Positions 38,107-49,051 of a stretch of DNA of 64,000 bases are shown here, in pieces. The DNA comes from Corynebacterium hylobatis (lineage in GTDB: Bacteria > Actinomycetota > Actinomycetes > Mycobacteriales > Mycobacteriaceae): positions 248,001-312,000 of the forward strand of contig NZ_RXHJ01000005.1 of assembly GCF_003955685.1 (NCBI RefSeq). The letters run 5' to 3'. Each line of letters opens with the position of its first letter. The first letter of the stretch is position 1. Below the pieces are notes generated by a model. That model had not been told where the DNA came from. It made no database searches and worked only from the letters and a program-made list of their open reading frames with translations. The translations under genes were made by a program, and so were the position numbers.

Positions 38107-38961
38107 GTGCACAGCAACCTGCTGGCCGTGCTCTTCGCGCTGGCCTCCGCCCTCACCATCGCGTGGGGCACCGTGGTGCGCCACCGCATCGCGGAGGAGG
38201 CCCCCGCCGACGGCTCCCTCAAAGGTTCCCCCTTCTGGAACGCCGTGACCCGGCCCCTGTGGTGGGCCGGTACCGGCACCGCACTGCTGGGCTACGGACT
38301 GCAGGTGGTCGCCCTGGGTTTCGGCACCCTGCTGGTGGTCCAGCCCATCCTGGTGCTCTCCCTCATGTTCACTCTGCCGCTGTCCGCGCGTTACGACGGC
38401 CGCCGCATCTCCCCCGCAGAGATGTTCTGGGCGGGCCTGCTCACCGTCGCCGTCGCCGTCCTCGTGCTCCTCGGCCGCCCCCTGCCGGGCGATCCGCAAC
38501 CACCCCTCGAACGATGGATCCCTGCCCTGGCCGTCGGACTGGTCATCCTCCTGGCGCTGGAGAGACTCGCCCAGCGTCAGATCCGCCGGGAGAAGGCCCT
38601 GCTCCTGGGCGTGGTCACCGGTGCGCTCTTCGGTTACGTCGCGGTGCTGAGCAAGGCCTTCGTGGACATCTTCATCCACGGCGGGGTGTGGGCGGTCGTG
38701 ACCAACTGGGAGACCTACGGGCTGATCCTCGGCGCCACTCTGGGCACGATCGTCCAGCAGTACTCCTTCAACGCCGGCGCACTGAAGAACTCCCTCCCCG
38801 CCATGACCATCACCGAGCCCATCGTCGCCTTCAGCCTGGGCTACCTCGTCCTGGGTGAGAAGTTCCAGGTGGCCAGTCTCACCGGGTGGTCGTTCATGGG
38901 GTTGGCGCTGCTGGCCATGATCATCTCCACGGTGGTGCTCTCACGCAAGGGCGTGGGCTGA
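38107..38961 (+). CDS. DMT superfamily (EamA-like) membrane transporter
   Basis: This 284-aa protein with about nine to ten membrane helices is arranged as two EamA-like halves. The second half includes [20 protein letters not shown], a conserved segment of these transporters. The substrate is unknown. It is divergent from lysC with a 150-bp intergenic region. GTG 38107 was chosen since the hydrophobic N-terminus begins there and a -10 precedes it. Confidence 0.75.
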   Translation: MHSNLLAVLFALASALTIAWGTVVRHRIAEEAPADGSLKGSPFWNAVTRPLWWAGTGTALLGYGLQVVALGFGTLLVVQPILVLSLMFTLPLSARYDGRRISPAEMFWAGLLTVAVAVLVLLGRPLPGDPQPPLERWIPALAVGLVILLALERLAQRQIRREKALLLGVVTGALFGYVAVLSKAFVDIFIHGGVWAVVTNWETYGLILGATLGTIVQQYSFNAGALKNSLPAMTITEPIVAFSLGYLVLGEKFQVASLTGWSFMGLALLAMIISTVVLSRKGVG

Positions 38962-39269
38962 GGGTTCCTGGCTAAGTGGTAAGCACCCCCTCCCACTCAG
39001 CGTGGTCACCTCGAAGTGGAAACCAGAGTGCCACCCGGTTGCCCGGATCTCGAAGCATCCCCCGGTACCCCGCTGTACCAGCTCCCCCAAGTCGTCCAAT
39101 GCCCTGCGCCGGAACAGCTCCTGCCTGCCCGAAGAAAAATTCAACCGATAACAGTTTGACCACATGGGCAGTTGAGCAGAGAGAAATGCTGGACAGGATA
39201 ATGAAAAATCCCTAGCATTGGAAGTGTCCTAAATCACACCAGATCCGCTTCAGAGAGGAGACGGAAGTC
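38962..39269. other. non-coding stretch upstream of the 38-aa ORF
   Basis: This 308-bp stretch has no convincing gene. A possible promoter for the following small ORF is TTGAGC (39172-39177) with AGGATA/GATAAT around 39195-39202. The base composition is more AT-rich than the neighbours. Confidence 0.4.
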
Positions 39270-39386
39270 ATGTCGCACTATCACCGCCCCAGCCACCATG
39301 GATCGAGTTACGGGTTCTTCGCCCCGCTTTCCTTTGCTTTCGGCTGGTTTTCCTGGCCAGTTCGCATGTTCAGCTCCTACTGCTGA
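39270..39386 (+). CDS. 38-aa His- and aromatic-rich small protein
   Basis: This short ORF starts at ATG 39270 after a strong GAGGAG ribosome site (8-9 base spacing) and ends with TGA. The peptide is basic and His-rich at the front (MSHYHRPSHHGSSYG), then hydrophobic and aromatic (FFAPLSFAFGWFSWP), ending SSYC. It has six aromatic Phe and two Trp in a 15-residue stretch, plausible for membrane insertion. No family is recognised. The good ribosome site and unusual composition support expression. Confidence 0.5.
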   Translation: MSHYHRPSHHGSSYGFFAPLSFAFGWFSWPVRMFSSYC

Positions 39387-39766
39387 CAAGCCCCCTGCCC
39401 ACCCCAACCACCAGCAGTGCCGTCCGAGACAGCTCTTAGCTGCCAAATACGGACCGTGAACTAACAGACGGATGACGGCGATCGGAACCTCTGCGAGTAT
39501 AATGCAGAAACTCAGATCGCCGATCCTGCTCTTGACTCACCCATCAGCTGCTTCATCCCCATGGAGATGCTCTCCATGGACAGATGCGCTACAGCGGACC
39601 GTCACGTTTTTGCTGCCCCGTTAAACTGGCTAAACTCCCTCCGAGCCTGGATTCACCGATGCAGTTCGGGTTCCAGCGGCGCAGGAATGAAAGAAATACC
39701 CTTCCGAGCCGGGACAATACGACTTATCGAAGGTCTGCATCACCCATCCAGGGGGGCATCTCTCAG
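39387..39766. other. gene-free stretch with small inverted repeats
   Basis: No gene is evident. It holds CGGCGATC (39477 region) paired with GATCGCCG about 40 bp later, and CCATGGAG/CTCCATGG near 39560. These may be remains of an insertion-sequence end. Confidence 0.4.
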
Positions 39767-39979
39767 GTGCAACTATCTCATGCCCTTGCTGCGGGGTCAG
39801 CATCATTCGACGACCCGAACCTCGTGTCAACCGCCGGACTGGTCCCGGTCATTTATCCGGCCGACGAAGCCGGGCTGTCAGCCAGACGAATGACGGGCCA
39901 CGCCAACCTGCCCACCCTGGCACAATACCGGATGATTTACTCACTGATGACTGCGCCTACCGCAGCCAGGGAGCTGTAG
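39767..39979 (+). pseudogene. remnant of an IS1380-like transposase N-terminus
   Basis: The 70-codon frame begins VQLSHALAAGSASFDDPNLV and continues STAGLVPVI, closely resembling the N-terminus of IS1380-family transposases. After about 30 residues the similarity fades (YPADEAGLSARRMTGHANLP), and the frame stops at 39979. Most of the roughly 450-codon gene is missing, so it is a degraded fragment. Confidence 0.55.
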
Positions 39980-40004
39980 CCCTCCCGGTGCTGCTGGATG
40001 TGAA

Positions 40005-40172
40005 TTATCCGTATGCCCGGCCCCTGAACTTGGCATCGTAGAGTTTCTCCATGTTGGCGATCCATCCTCCCTGGAAGGCGGTAGGAGACCCCTGACGGTC
40101 CACCCACCTGACTGAGCCGAGACCATCGACGAACCCCGGTCGTTGGATCGGGGCAGGGATACCATGGGCCAC
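40005..40172 (-). pseudogene. orphan 55-codon open fragment, unrecognised
   Basis: On the minus strand an open frame from GTG 40172 to TAA 40005 reads like the C-terminus of a real protein (RWVDRQGSPTAFQGGWIAN, then MEKLYDAKFRGRAYG). There is an in-frame stop a few codons upstream and no ribosome site. I cannot assign a family. It is probably a gene remnant beside the transposase debris. Confidence 0.3.
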
Positions 40173-40247
40173 CGAGCCCAGTGAACCGATGCTCGTCCCC
40201 TACTCTCCATTACTCAGCATCTTCCCCGTAACTTTCACAGAACTGTA

Positions 40248-40275
40248 TTGCCACAGAAGCTTTCCGGTGTAGACT
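40248..40275 (+). promoter_or_regulatory. promoter of the leuA leader
   Basis: The -35 is TTGCCA (40248-40253), spacer 16, and the -10 is TAGACT (40270-40275). The start codon of the leader peptide follows after 7 bases, so the leader peptide itself appears leaderless. Confidence 0.65.
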
Positions 40276-40282
40276 TCACAAC

Positions 40283-40336
40283 ATGTACTTCCGCGCGAAC
40301 CTTCTCCTTCTTCGCCGCGGCGGGTCCCAGGTCTGA
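40283..40336 (+). CDS. leuL: leuA leader peptide with four consecutive Leu codons
   Basis: This 17-residue leader peptide, reading MYFRANLLLLRRGGSQV, has Leu codons 7-10 (CTT CTC CTT CTT, 40301-40312). It sits about 150 bp before leuA and is followed by two hairpins. This is the arrangement of transcription attenuation. When charged tRNA-Leu is scarce, the ribosome stalls on the Leu run and changes downstream folding. Attenuation of leuA by such leaders has been proposed in corynebacteria. Three of the four codons are CTT, uncommon in this high-GC genome. Confidence 0.8.
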   Translation: MYFRANLLLLRRGGSQV

Positions 40337-40342
40337 TAAGAA

Positions 40343-42333
<1,991 letters not shown>

Positions 42334-42352
42334 ACGCTCTCCCCAGCTTCTG

Positions 42353-42384
42353 ACAGGCCCTCCGGTGCACCCGGGGGGGCCTGT
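42353..42384 (+). terminator. hairpin terminator after leuA
   Basis: ACAGGCCC and GGGCCTGT arms (42353-42384) contain an inner CCGG/CCGG stem. TTCGCTTCTC follows. A second hairpin (CCGCGGG/CCCGCGG, about 42405-42430) lies between this and the convergent small gene. Confidence 0.75.
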
Positions 42385-42439
42385 TCGCTTCTCGACGCCC
42401 CGTGGGCCGCGGGATGGTACCCCGCGGCGTCGAAAAGCA

Positions 42440-42479
42440 CTGTGGCCCTGAACCACCCGGAGGAGGTTCAGGGCCACAG
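42440..42479 (-). terminator. rho-independent terminator after the 51-aa ORF
   Basis: Fifteen-base perfect arms (42440-42454 and 42465-42479) are followed on the minus strand by AGTGCTTTTCG. Confidence 0.85.
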
Positions 42480-42493
42480 CCTGTCAGTCAGCG

Positions 42494-42649
42494 TTAGAGC
42501 TGGACGGAGGGCAGCGCGCCGAGATCGAGGCCTGCGCCGGAGAACAGGTCGTAGAGGGCGATGGAGAGGGTGCCCAGCAGGTCAACCACGGCGGAGCCGG
42601 TGGCGTTGACATCTTCGATGACGAGCGGGATCGGGATAACGGAAAGCAT
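42494..42649 (-). CDS. 51-aa hydrophobic small protein downstream of the surface protein
   Basis: This short ORF on the minus strand starts at ATG 42649 with AGGAAT upstream and stops at TAA 42494, with its own terminator directly after. The acidic, amphipathic peptide (SVIPIPLVIEDVNATGSAVV, then DLLGTLSIALYDLFSGAG) has no Lys or Arg and no signal peptide. Size and character recall the very short corynebacterial porins (PorA/PorH, 45-57 aa, no signal peptide), but I see no direct sequence match. It follows the giant surface protein gene in the same direction. Confidence 0.6.
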   Translation of the reverse strand: MLSVIPIPLVIEDVNATGSAVVDLLGTLSIALYDLFSGAGLDLGALPSVQL

Positions 42650-42697
42650 GTGGAGATTCCTGCGTGGATTCGAAAATGGATATGAGAGGTGAGGGAC

Positions 42698-42741
42698 GAC
42701 AGGGTGGGTGAGGCTCAGGAAAGAACCTCACCCACCCTGTC
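42698..42741 (-). terminator. strong hairpin after the surface protein gene
   Basis: Sixteen-base perfect arms (42698-42713 and 42726-42741) with a 12-base loop lie 55 bp after the stop codon. A U-run is lacking. Confidence 0.65.
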
Positions 42742-42796
42742 CGGGACTCAGCGGCGTGCTACGCCGAACCCCGGCCTGTCGCGGTGATTATCCGCT

Positions 42797-45700
42797 CTAG
42801 GACTCGTTCCGGCGGCCACGCAGTGCAAGCCACGCACCACCGATGATCAGGGCAGCTGCACCGCCGGCGAGCCAGAGCACGTTGGCTCCTGTGCTGGCCA
42901 GACCACGCTTGCCCGGGGTGGCCTGGGCGTGCTGGGCCTGCTTCTCCTGGTTCACCGGCTTGCCCGGCTCACCCGGTGCGGTCGGCCGTGCCGGCTGCGT
43001 GGGCTCCGTCGGCTTGACCGGCTCACCCGGTGCCGCCGGAGCGGTCGGGTTCGTCGGGACCGGCACCACGGAGGAGCCACCACCGATAGGCAGGATCGGG
43101 ATGGGCAGCGGGAGGAGGATCAGACCGTCGGAGCTGGTCTTGTTCTCTAGGCGGAGAGTGACCTTCTTGTCCTTCTTGCCGCCGGTGAAGACGACGGTGG
43201 CGGAGGTCTGGTGCTTCTTGTCCTTCTTGTCGCCCTTGACCTTGGTCACCTTGGCGCCGCGGTCGGCGCTCCAGATGACCTCACCCCACTTGACGTTCGG
43301 GACGTCGGTGTAGGCACCGGTCTCAGTGAAGGTGATCTCGGTGTCGGTCGGGAAGTGGACCTTGCCGTCGATGACGGTGGCGTCGCACTTCGAGGTCGGG
43401 ACGGCGCTGCCGCGCGGCGTGACGTTCAGGACACAGGTGCGGTTCTGACCGTCGGCATCAACCCACTTGGCGGTCACCTGGAAGGTGGACGAGGCGTCAT
43501 TCTCGACCTCGTTACCCTTCGGACCGGTGACGATCTTGTCGATGTCCACCTCGGTGGTCGGGATCAGGCGGTTGTGGATCTCGACCGTGTCAGTCTTGTC
43601 CTCACCTGTGATGGTGATCTCGTTGCCGTAGATGAATTCGCCCTCGCCATCGGTGCCCGCGACGTAGTAGGGCTTCGCCCAGTCATAACCGGCGCCGTTG
43701 CGCAGGTTGACCTCCTCGAAGGTCACCTTCGTGCCCTTCGGCAGGACCTTGCCTGAGGACCAGGTCCAGTCGTTGGCCTTGTTGAGCTTGAAGCTCTGGC
43801 CGACCTTCGGGAAGTTGACGTCGTCCCGCAGCGCCGGGTCGATGCCGGTGATCCGGACCTCGAACTCGGAGTCCTCGTCGATGGAGGAGTCCTTCACGTC
43901 GTAGATCTTGTCACCCTCGACGATCTTCTTGGTGATCTCGAGCTCGCCGGTCTTCCAGGTGGCGTCGTTGGTCAGCTTGATGATGCGTCCTTCGACCGGA
44001 TCGTCGGAGACGATGCCGGTGGCGACACCCTCAGCATCCTGACGGAGCCAGGACCCCTCGGGCTGGTGGATATCCCACTGCGGGGTGACCCACTCGATGC
44101 CCGCGATCTCCGGCAGGTCGATCTCCGTGAAACGGACCTCGGTGCCGACCGAAAGGTCGATGCCCAGCGGAACAGCGACGCCGTCGTTCTTGAGCGTCAG
44201 CTCAGTGGAGTCGAAGCTGGTGGCGGTGCCGCCCGGCTCCTTCCACTCGGCCTTGACGGTGAACTCCACGTCGGGCCCAATGCCCTCGGCGGCGTCACCG
44301 GTCACAGCCTTGAGAACCTGAAGCGTGCCGTCGTTCTTGTCCACGTAGTTCTTCAGCTTCACCGTGACAGGATCAAGGCCGATGGTGACCTCGTTGCCAG
44401 GAACGAAGGTGGCGGAGGACCACGCGAGACCCTCACCGTTCGGCGGCAGCACCTCGGTCAGGGTGACCTCGGTGCCCGCCGGGAGCGGCTGCCCGTAGTC
44501 CGTGGCGAAGTCAACTTCGCCACCGACCGGGACGGTCATGGTGTGGGACTTCTCCTCGGTGCCCTCAGTCCACGTCGCGATGACCTCGAAGGAATCCGGA
44601 ACCGCGTCGTTGTACTGCTCAGGGCCTTCCACCAGTTTCTTCACGGAGAAGGTGCCGACAGTCTGGTCGGCGACGTTGGTCACCGTGACATCCGCGCGGA
44701 GATCGGTTCCGACGGTGAGCGTCCCAGGGGAGAAGGTCGGCTCACCCCAGGTGATCTCGTTGGTGTTGGGCGGCCGGATCTCGCTGAAGGTGATCTTGGT
44801 TCCCACCGGGAAGTTTCCGATCAGCTTCGGCTCGCCGGCCGTGATGGCGTAGGTCTTGACCTCGTTGTTGGAGAAGGTCGCCTGAATCTTGTAGACCAGG
44901 TCATCAGCCACCTTGCCGGCGGCAGGCCCCTCGACCTGCTTGGTGATGTACACCGGACGATCGGCGAACTTGGCCACGTTCGTGACGGAGATCAGGCGGC
45001 CCTCGGCCGGGTCATCGGAGATGATGCCCTCAGCGACACCGTTGTTGCTGGTGAGCCACTGCTCTCCCGTCGGGTTGGTGCCCCAGACCGGGGTGCCCCA
45101 GACGATGCCCGCGATCTCCGGGAACTTGATCTCGGAGAAGCGGACCTCGGTGCCGACCGGGAGGTTCTCGCCGAGTTCAACGGTGCCCTCGCCGGTGACC
45201 GTCAGCTCCTTGGGGGTGTACTTCGTCTCACCCGGTTTCTTCCACTCAGCCTGGACAGTGAACACGGCGTCATTCGGGACATCGTCCGCTGCCTCGCCGG
45301 CCAGGCCCTTGCTCAGCTGGAAGGTACCGGTGCGCACAGCCGTGTTGGTGACGGTCAGATCGACGTTACCGCGACCGATGGTCACAACGGCGGAACCGTC
45401 ACTGTTGACAGTGATCCCCTCACCGGAGAAGACCGGGGTGCCCCAGTCAATGTTGTTGACCTGCGGCAGGACCTCGGTCAGGGTGACCTCCGTGCCGGTC
45501 GGCAGATTCTGGCCGAAAGGCTCAGGAGTTCCATCTGCACGGACGGTGAGGTCCTTGGTCTCTCCGGGGCCCTCACCCCAGGTGGCGGTGACGGTGTAGT
45601 CCTGCGGCAGAGCCGCGTTACTGTCCTCGGTACCCTTGAGAGCCTTCTTCAGGCTGAAGGTGCCTGCGGAGGCATTGGCCTTGTTTGTCAGGGTGACCTG

Positions 45701-48700
45701 GGTGTTTTCTCCCACGGTAATCGGGTTCTGGCTGAAGACAGGCTCGCCCCAGGTCACCACATCGGTGTCGGTCAGCTGCGCCTCCTCGAACTCGATCGTC
45801 GTGCCGATCGGAAGATCGCGGAAAGTGTGCGCCGCGCCGACACGCAGCGGCACCTGCACGTTGTTGCTGGTGTTGTCCGGGTGCCGGATGAATGCGTTCA
45901 CCGTGAAGGTCTGACCCTGGACGGACTCTGCGGCCTCCCCCTCGACCAGCTTGGTGAGGGTTGCCTTGCCCAGCGATGCGGTGTTCTGCAGCTGGACCTT
46001 CGTGTTGGTCCGGGGGGCGATCGTGACGACTGCCTGGGTGCCGTCATCGCTGACGGTCACGTTCGTGTCCTCGATGAACTGTCCGGGACCGAAGAGGAAA
46101 CCGGAGTTCTCGGGGAAGCCGACTTCCGTGAGTCGGATCTGCCAGTTCTGGCCACGGATGAACTGGCCGGAGACCGGCTTGCCGTCGGCGCGGACCACCA
46201 CCTCGTAGTCCCGGTAGGGCCTGACAGCGGGATCATTCAGGTCAGCGGGAACCTGCACGCCGGACGCGTTGTCGACCGGTGCGAACTCCTCGACCAGAAC
46301 ACGGAACTGAAGGTCCGGCGAGAAGGGCTTGGAACCGGCGGTCGCGGATTTCATCAGGCTGAAGGATCCGCGGGCGACGCTGCCGCCCTCAGCACCGCCA
46401 TCCCAGCTCTGGGAGATGGTCCGGGTCGGGATCTGGACGGTCGCCTCAGCACTGTTGGAGTACTTGGTTCCGGCTGCATCGAGTCCACCGCTGGAGGTGC
46501 ACAGGGTGTAGTTGATGTAGTAGCTGTAGTTACGGTCGAAGTGCTTCTCGCCGAACGCCTCAGCGTCGAGGGTGAATTTCAGCTCGTTGCCGTTGAGTTC
46601 CACGTCGGTGGCGTCGGTCAGGTTCTCCGTCGCGAGGCCGCCGTTGTTGACGAAGTCGCGTGCCTCAAGCTTGAAGTTGAGACGTTCCTTCAGGGATTTG
46701 CCCGGGACCTCGCAGACGGCGAGTGTGTCAGAGAACTCGTCGGTGACGACCAGTTCTGTCCGTTCCTCGAACTTCTGGCCGTCAACGCGGATGGTCCAGT
46801 TGGTGGTGGTGCCGGCGGGCTGGGACTCGCCGCCCACCTCCTGGGCCCGGGTGACGAGCGAACCGTTCTTGATCTCCTCGAACTTCTGGCCCTTGGTCTC
46901 GGCCCGGAGCTCGACATCGTTGAAGATGGCCGTGTTGGTGAAGGCGTCACCGTCGGTCGGGATTTCTCCGGTGGTCAGGCAAGTATGGTACCGGAAAATG
47001 TAGTAGGCGTTCGGGTCGAACTCGAAGTCTGCCTGCGGCTTCAGGGTTGCGTTGAAGCCCGTTGCACCGGCAGCGGCAACGCCCTTGGTCCCCTCGAACT
47101 GGTTCGAGATATTGATGCTCGGACGCGTGAACTGCCCGTTCTCCGGGTTCCAGGTGGGCAGGTGGTCCTGCTTGAACACCTGGATGTTCAGGCCACCTCC
47201 ACAGACCTGCTGGTCAGGCCCGAAAGTGTCGGTGATGACAATCTCTTCGGTGTCGACGAGGTTCGCGCCGTTCTGGGTGATGTCCCAGCGTGCCTTCTGG
47301 AAGCGGTCAGCCCCGCCGAGCAGGGAGCCGCGCTTGTTGAGCGTGGTGGGCTCCCAGCCCCTGTACTCGCCGATGCCCGATCCGACGGGGCGGTCGCCGA
47401 TGAGGATGGTGTTGGAATAGGTGTCGTCGTCGGCGTCGACCGACTGGAGCAGGCCACCGTCGGTGGTGCAGGTGATGTACTCCAGGCGGTAGATGAAGTC
47501 GGTGCGGATCGGCTCATTCGTCTCGACCGTCACCGTCAGGTTCTGGGGGTCGGTCGGGTCAGCGACAACGGAGAGGGTTCCGGCACTGCTCAGGTTGTCC
47601 GGGCGACCGGCGAGCAGCCTGAACTGGCTGTCGCGGGCCGGCTCGCAGAGCTGCAGCGCGTCGGAGAGGGTGTCCTCCAGCACGACCTTTTTGTCGGTGT
47701 CGTCTGCCAGCGGGGCCAGAAGCGGGCCAGCGATGTCCACGGTCCATCTGATGGACTTCCGGTCATCAAGAACCTGCCCGGACTTCTTGGTCTCCAGCGG
47801 GCCTGAACCGTCACCGATACCGCCCCCGGGGCCGGGCAGCGGAACCTCGACCTCTCCACCGGGAATGGTGAAGGTCAGCTGCTCCAGGTTGGTGTACTGA
47901 TCCGCCTCGGCCTGGATCCACCAGGTACCTTCGACCTCTTGCTTGCCTGCGACCTCATCGTTCACTGTGCAGGTGAGGGTGTTGCCAGGGTTGACAACGC
48001 ACTCGCCGATGTTCGTGCCATCGTCGATGTCCGGGATGCCATCAGCAAACATATCGAACGAGAAACCGGCTGGGATCGTCAGCTCCGCGGGGAAGCCGAT
48101 GGTGAAGGTCTCACCACCGGTCAGATCCATGCCCGTGGCGTCCCACGTACCTTCGACCCGGATCTTGTCGCCGATGACCAGCTGGGTGTCGGGATCAACG
48201 ACAGGGTCACGCTCGAGCTTGGTGACGGTGGCGGGGATCTGGTCACCGGCAGCGAGGGGAGTCATCCTGCGCTCAGCAGCGCCGTTGCGGATACCACCCT
48301 CGCCCGGGAGCTGAACCTCGACGTCGCGGTAGGCGTTCTCCGAGGTACGGAAATTCAGGAACTCCTCGTCAGTCGCAGCGACCGTAGTCGCCTTGACCTG
48401 CCAGTCACCGGCGGTACCGGCCTCCGTCGTGTCAACCTCGAAACCGATGACGGAGTTGTCATCCGCATCCCGCAGCAGGGAGGCACCGGCGACCGGCTCC
48501 TCAATCTTCAGCTCATCCAGGATGGTGGTCGGGAAGGTAACCCAGAAAATGGTTCCGAGGGAATCATCAGCCAGCATGGCATCCCAGGTGCCTTCCACCA
48601 GGACGTCATCGCCGACCGAGACTCCCTCGTCTTCGGTGCCGATACCGTTGATCGAGTCGATCTCGACATCGATCAAGGTGTTCACGGTGCCCTCAGGGGC

Positions 48701-49051
48701 CACCTGGGTGGTGGTGGGGTCGCCTCGTGCGTCGGGCTGATCCAGACCCTCCAGGCCCTCGAGAATGGTCTCCGCCAGGGACGGCTCATTCTCGTCAGTC
48801 AGTGAGGCACCGGGAGACGTGGTCTCCTCCTGAACCGGGATATCCACGGTGGGGAGAGCATCGATCTCGGGGGAGACCGTCGTGTCCGCGAGCTCCGTCA
48901 CGGTGTTCTCAGAATTCTCTTCTGCACGCGCCTGGGAAGGAACAAGCGTCAGGGTGCTGAGCACCAGCGCGACAGCGCCCATGAAAGCAACCAGCTTGAG
49001 CCAGGAGGCAACCCCCTCTCCGCCACTTCGCATGAACAGACTCTTATCCAT
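42797..49051 (-). CDS. giant cell-wall-anchored surface protein (LASTG sorting signal, DUF5979 repeats)
   Basis: This 2084-aa exported adhesin-like protein has a signal peptide with hydrophobic core LVAFMGAVALVLSTLTLVP and cleavage near QARA-EE. N-terminal Ig-like adhesin domains span about 100-420. Three repeated domains (about 425-895) each carry a Cys pair (for example LCEPARDS with YITCTTDGG). About nine DUF5979-like repeats start near residues 897, 1027, 1130, 1241, 1365, 1463, 1573, 1701 and 1834, each opening with GTFSLKK-like strands and containing LPVGTEVxFxE. A Pro-rich wall-spanning region (about 1993-2045) comes next, and then the sorting signal LASTG (2051-2055), a hydrophobic helix and the tail RGRRNES. 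Sortase anchoring is inferred. No sortase gene lies in the window. Confidence 0.9.
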   Translation of the reverse strand: MDKSLFMRSGGEGVASWLKLVAFMGAVALVLSTLTLVPSQARAEENSENTVTELADTTVSPEIDALPTVDIPVQEETTSPGASLTDENEPSLAETILEGLEGLDQPDARGDPTTTQVAPEGTVNTLIDVEIDSINGIGTEDEGVSVGDDVLVEGTWDAMLADDSLGTIFWVTFPTTILDELKIEEPVAGASLLRDADDNSVIGFEVDTTEAGTAGDWQVKATTVAATDEEFLNFRTSENAYRDVEVQLPGEGGIRNGAAERRMTPLAAGDQIPATVTKLERDPVVDPDTQLVIGDKIRVEGTWDATGMDLTGGETFTIGFPAELTIPAGFSFDMFADGIPDIDDGTNIGECVVNPGNTLTCTVNDEVAGKQEVEGTWWIQAEADQYTNLEQLTFTIPGGEVEVPLPGPGGGIGDGSGPLETKKSGQVLDDRKSIRWTVDIAGPLLAPLADDTDKKVVLEDTLSDALQLCEPARDSQFRLLAGRPDNLSSAGTLSVVADPTDPQNLTVTVETNEPIRTDFIYRLEYITCTTDGGLLQSVDADDDTYSNTILIGDRPVGSGIGEYRGWEPTTLNKRGSLLGGADRFQKARWDITQNGANLVDTEEIVITDTFGPDQQVCGGGLNIQVFKQDHLPTWNPENGQFTRPSINISNQFEGTKGVAAAGATGFNATLKPQADFEFDPNAYYIFRYHTCLTTGEIPTDGDAFTNTAIFNDVELRAETKGQKFEEIKNGSLVTRAQEVGGESQPAGTTTNWTIRVDGQKFEERTELVVTDEFSDTLAVCEVPGKSLKERLNFKLEARDFVNNGGLATENLTDATDVELNGNELKFTLDAEAFGEKHFDRNYSYYINYTLCTSSGGLDAAGTKYSNSAEATVQIPTRTISQSWDGGAEGGSVARGSFSLMKSATAGSKPFSPDLQFRVLVEEFAPVDNASGVQVPADLNDPAVRPYRDYEVVVRADGKPVSGQFIRGQNWQIRLTEVGFPENSGFLFGPGQFIEDTNVTVSDDGTQAVVTIAPRTNTKVQLQNTASLGKATLTKLVEGEAAESVQGQTFTVNAFIRHPDNTSNNVQVPLRVGAAHTFRDLPIGTTIEFEEAQLTDTDVVTWGEPVFSQNPITVGENTQVTLTNKANASAGTFSLKKALKGTEDSNAALPQDYTVTATWGEGPGETKDLTVRADGTPEPFGQNLPTGTEVTLTEVLPQVNNIDWGTPVFSGEGITVNSDGSAVVTIGRGNVDLTVTNTAVRTGTFQLSKGLAGEAADDVPNDAVFTVQAEWKKPGETKYTPKELTVTGEGTVELGENLPVGTEVRFSEIKFPEIAGIVWGTPVWGTNPTGEQWLTSNNGVAEGIISDDPAEGRLISVTNVAKFADRPVYITKQVEGPAAGKVADDLVYKIQATFSNNEVKTYAITAGEPKLIGNFPVGTKITFSEIRPPNTNEITWGEPTFSPGTLTVGTDLRADVTVTNVADQTVGTFSVKKLVEGPEQYNDAVPDSFEVIATWTEGTEEKSHTMTVPVGGEVDFATDYGQPLPAGTEVTLTEVLPPNGEGLAWSSATFVPGNEVTIGLDPVTVKLKNYVDKNDGTLQVLKAVTGDAAEGIGPDVEFTVKAEWKEPGGTATSFDSTELTLKNDGVAVPLGIDLSVGTEVRFTEIDLPEIAGIEWVTPQWDIHQPEGSWLRQDAEGVATGIVSDDPVEGRIIKLTNDATWKTGELEITKKIVEGDKIYDVKDSSIDEDSEFEVRITGIDPALRDDVNFPKVGQSFKLNKANDWTWSSGKVLPKGTKVTFEEVNLRNGAGYDWAKPYYVAGTDGEGEFIYGNEITITGEDKTDTVEIHNRLIPTTEVDIDKIVTGPKGNEVENDASSTFQVTAKWVDADGQNRTCVLNVTPRGSAVPTSKCDATVIDGKVHFPTDTEITFTETGAYTDVPNVKWGEVIWSADRGAKVTKVKGDKKDKKHQTSATVVFTGGKKDKKVTLRLENKTSSDGLILLPLPIPILPIGGGSSVVPVPTNPTAPAAPGEPVKPTEPTQPARPTAPGEPGKPVNQEKQAQHAQATPGKRGLASTGANVLWLAGGAAALIIGGAWLALRGRRNES

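Noticed and set aside
39941-40210. 89-codon minus-strand frame in the debris region
   Set aside because: It overlaps the more protein-like 55-codon frame in another phase and has no coding features.
44066-47806. 1246-codon open frame opposite the giant surface protein
   Set aside because: It is a mirror of a repetitive coding sequence, has no recognisable fold, and its composition mirrors the complement of the real gene.
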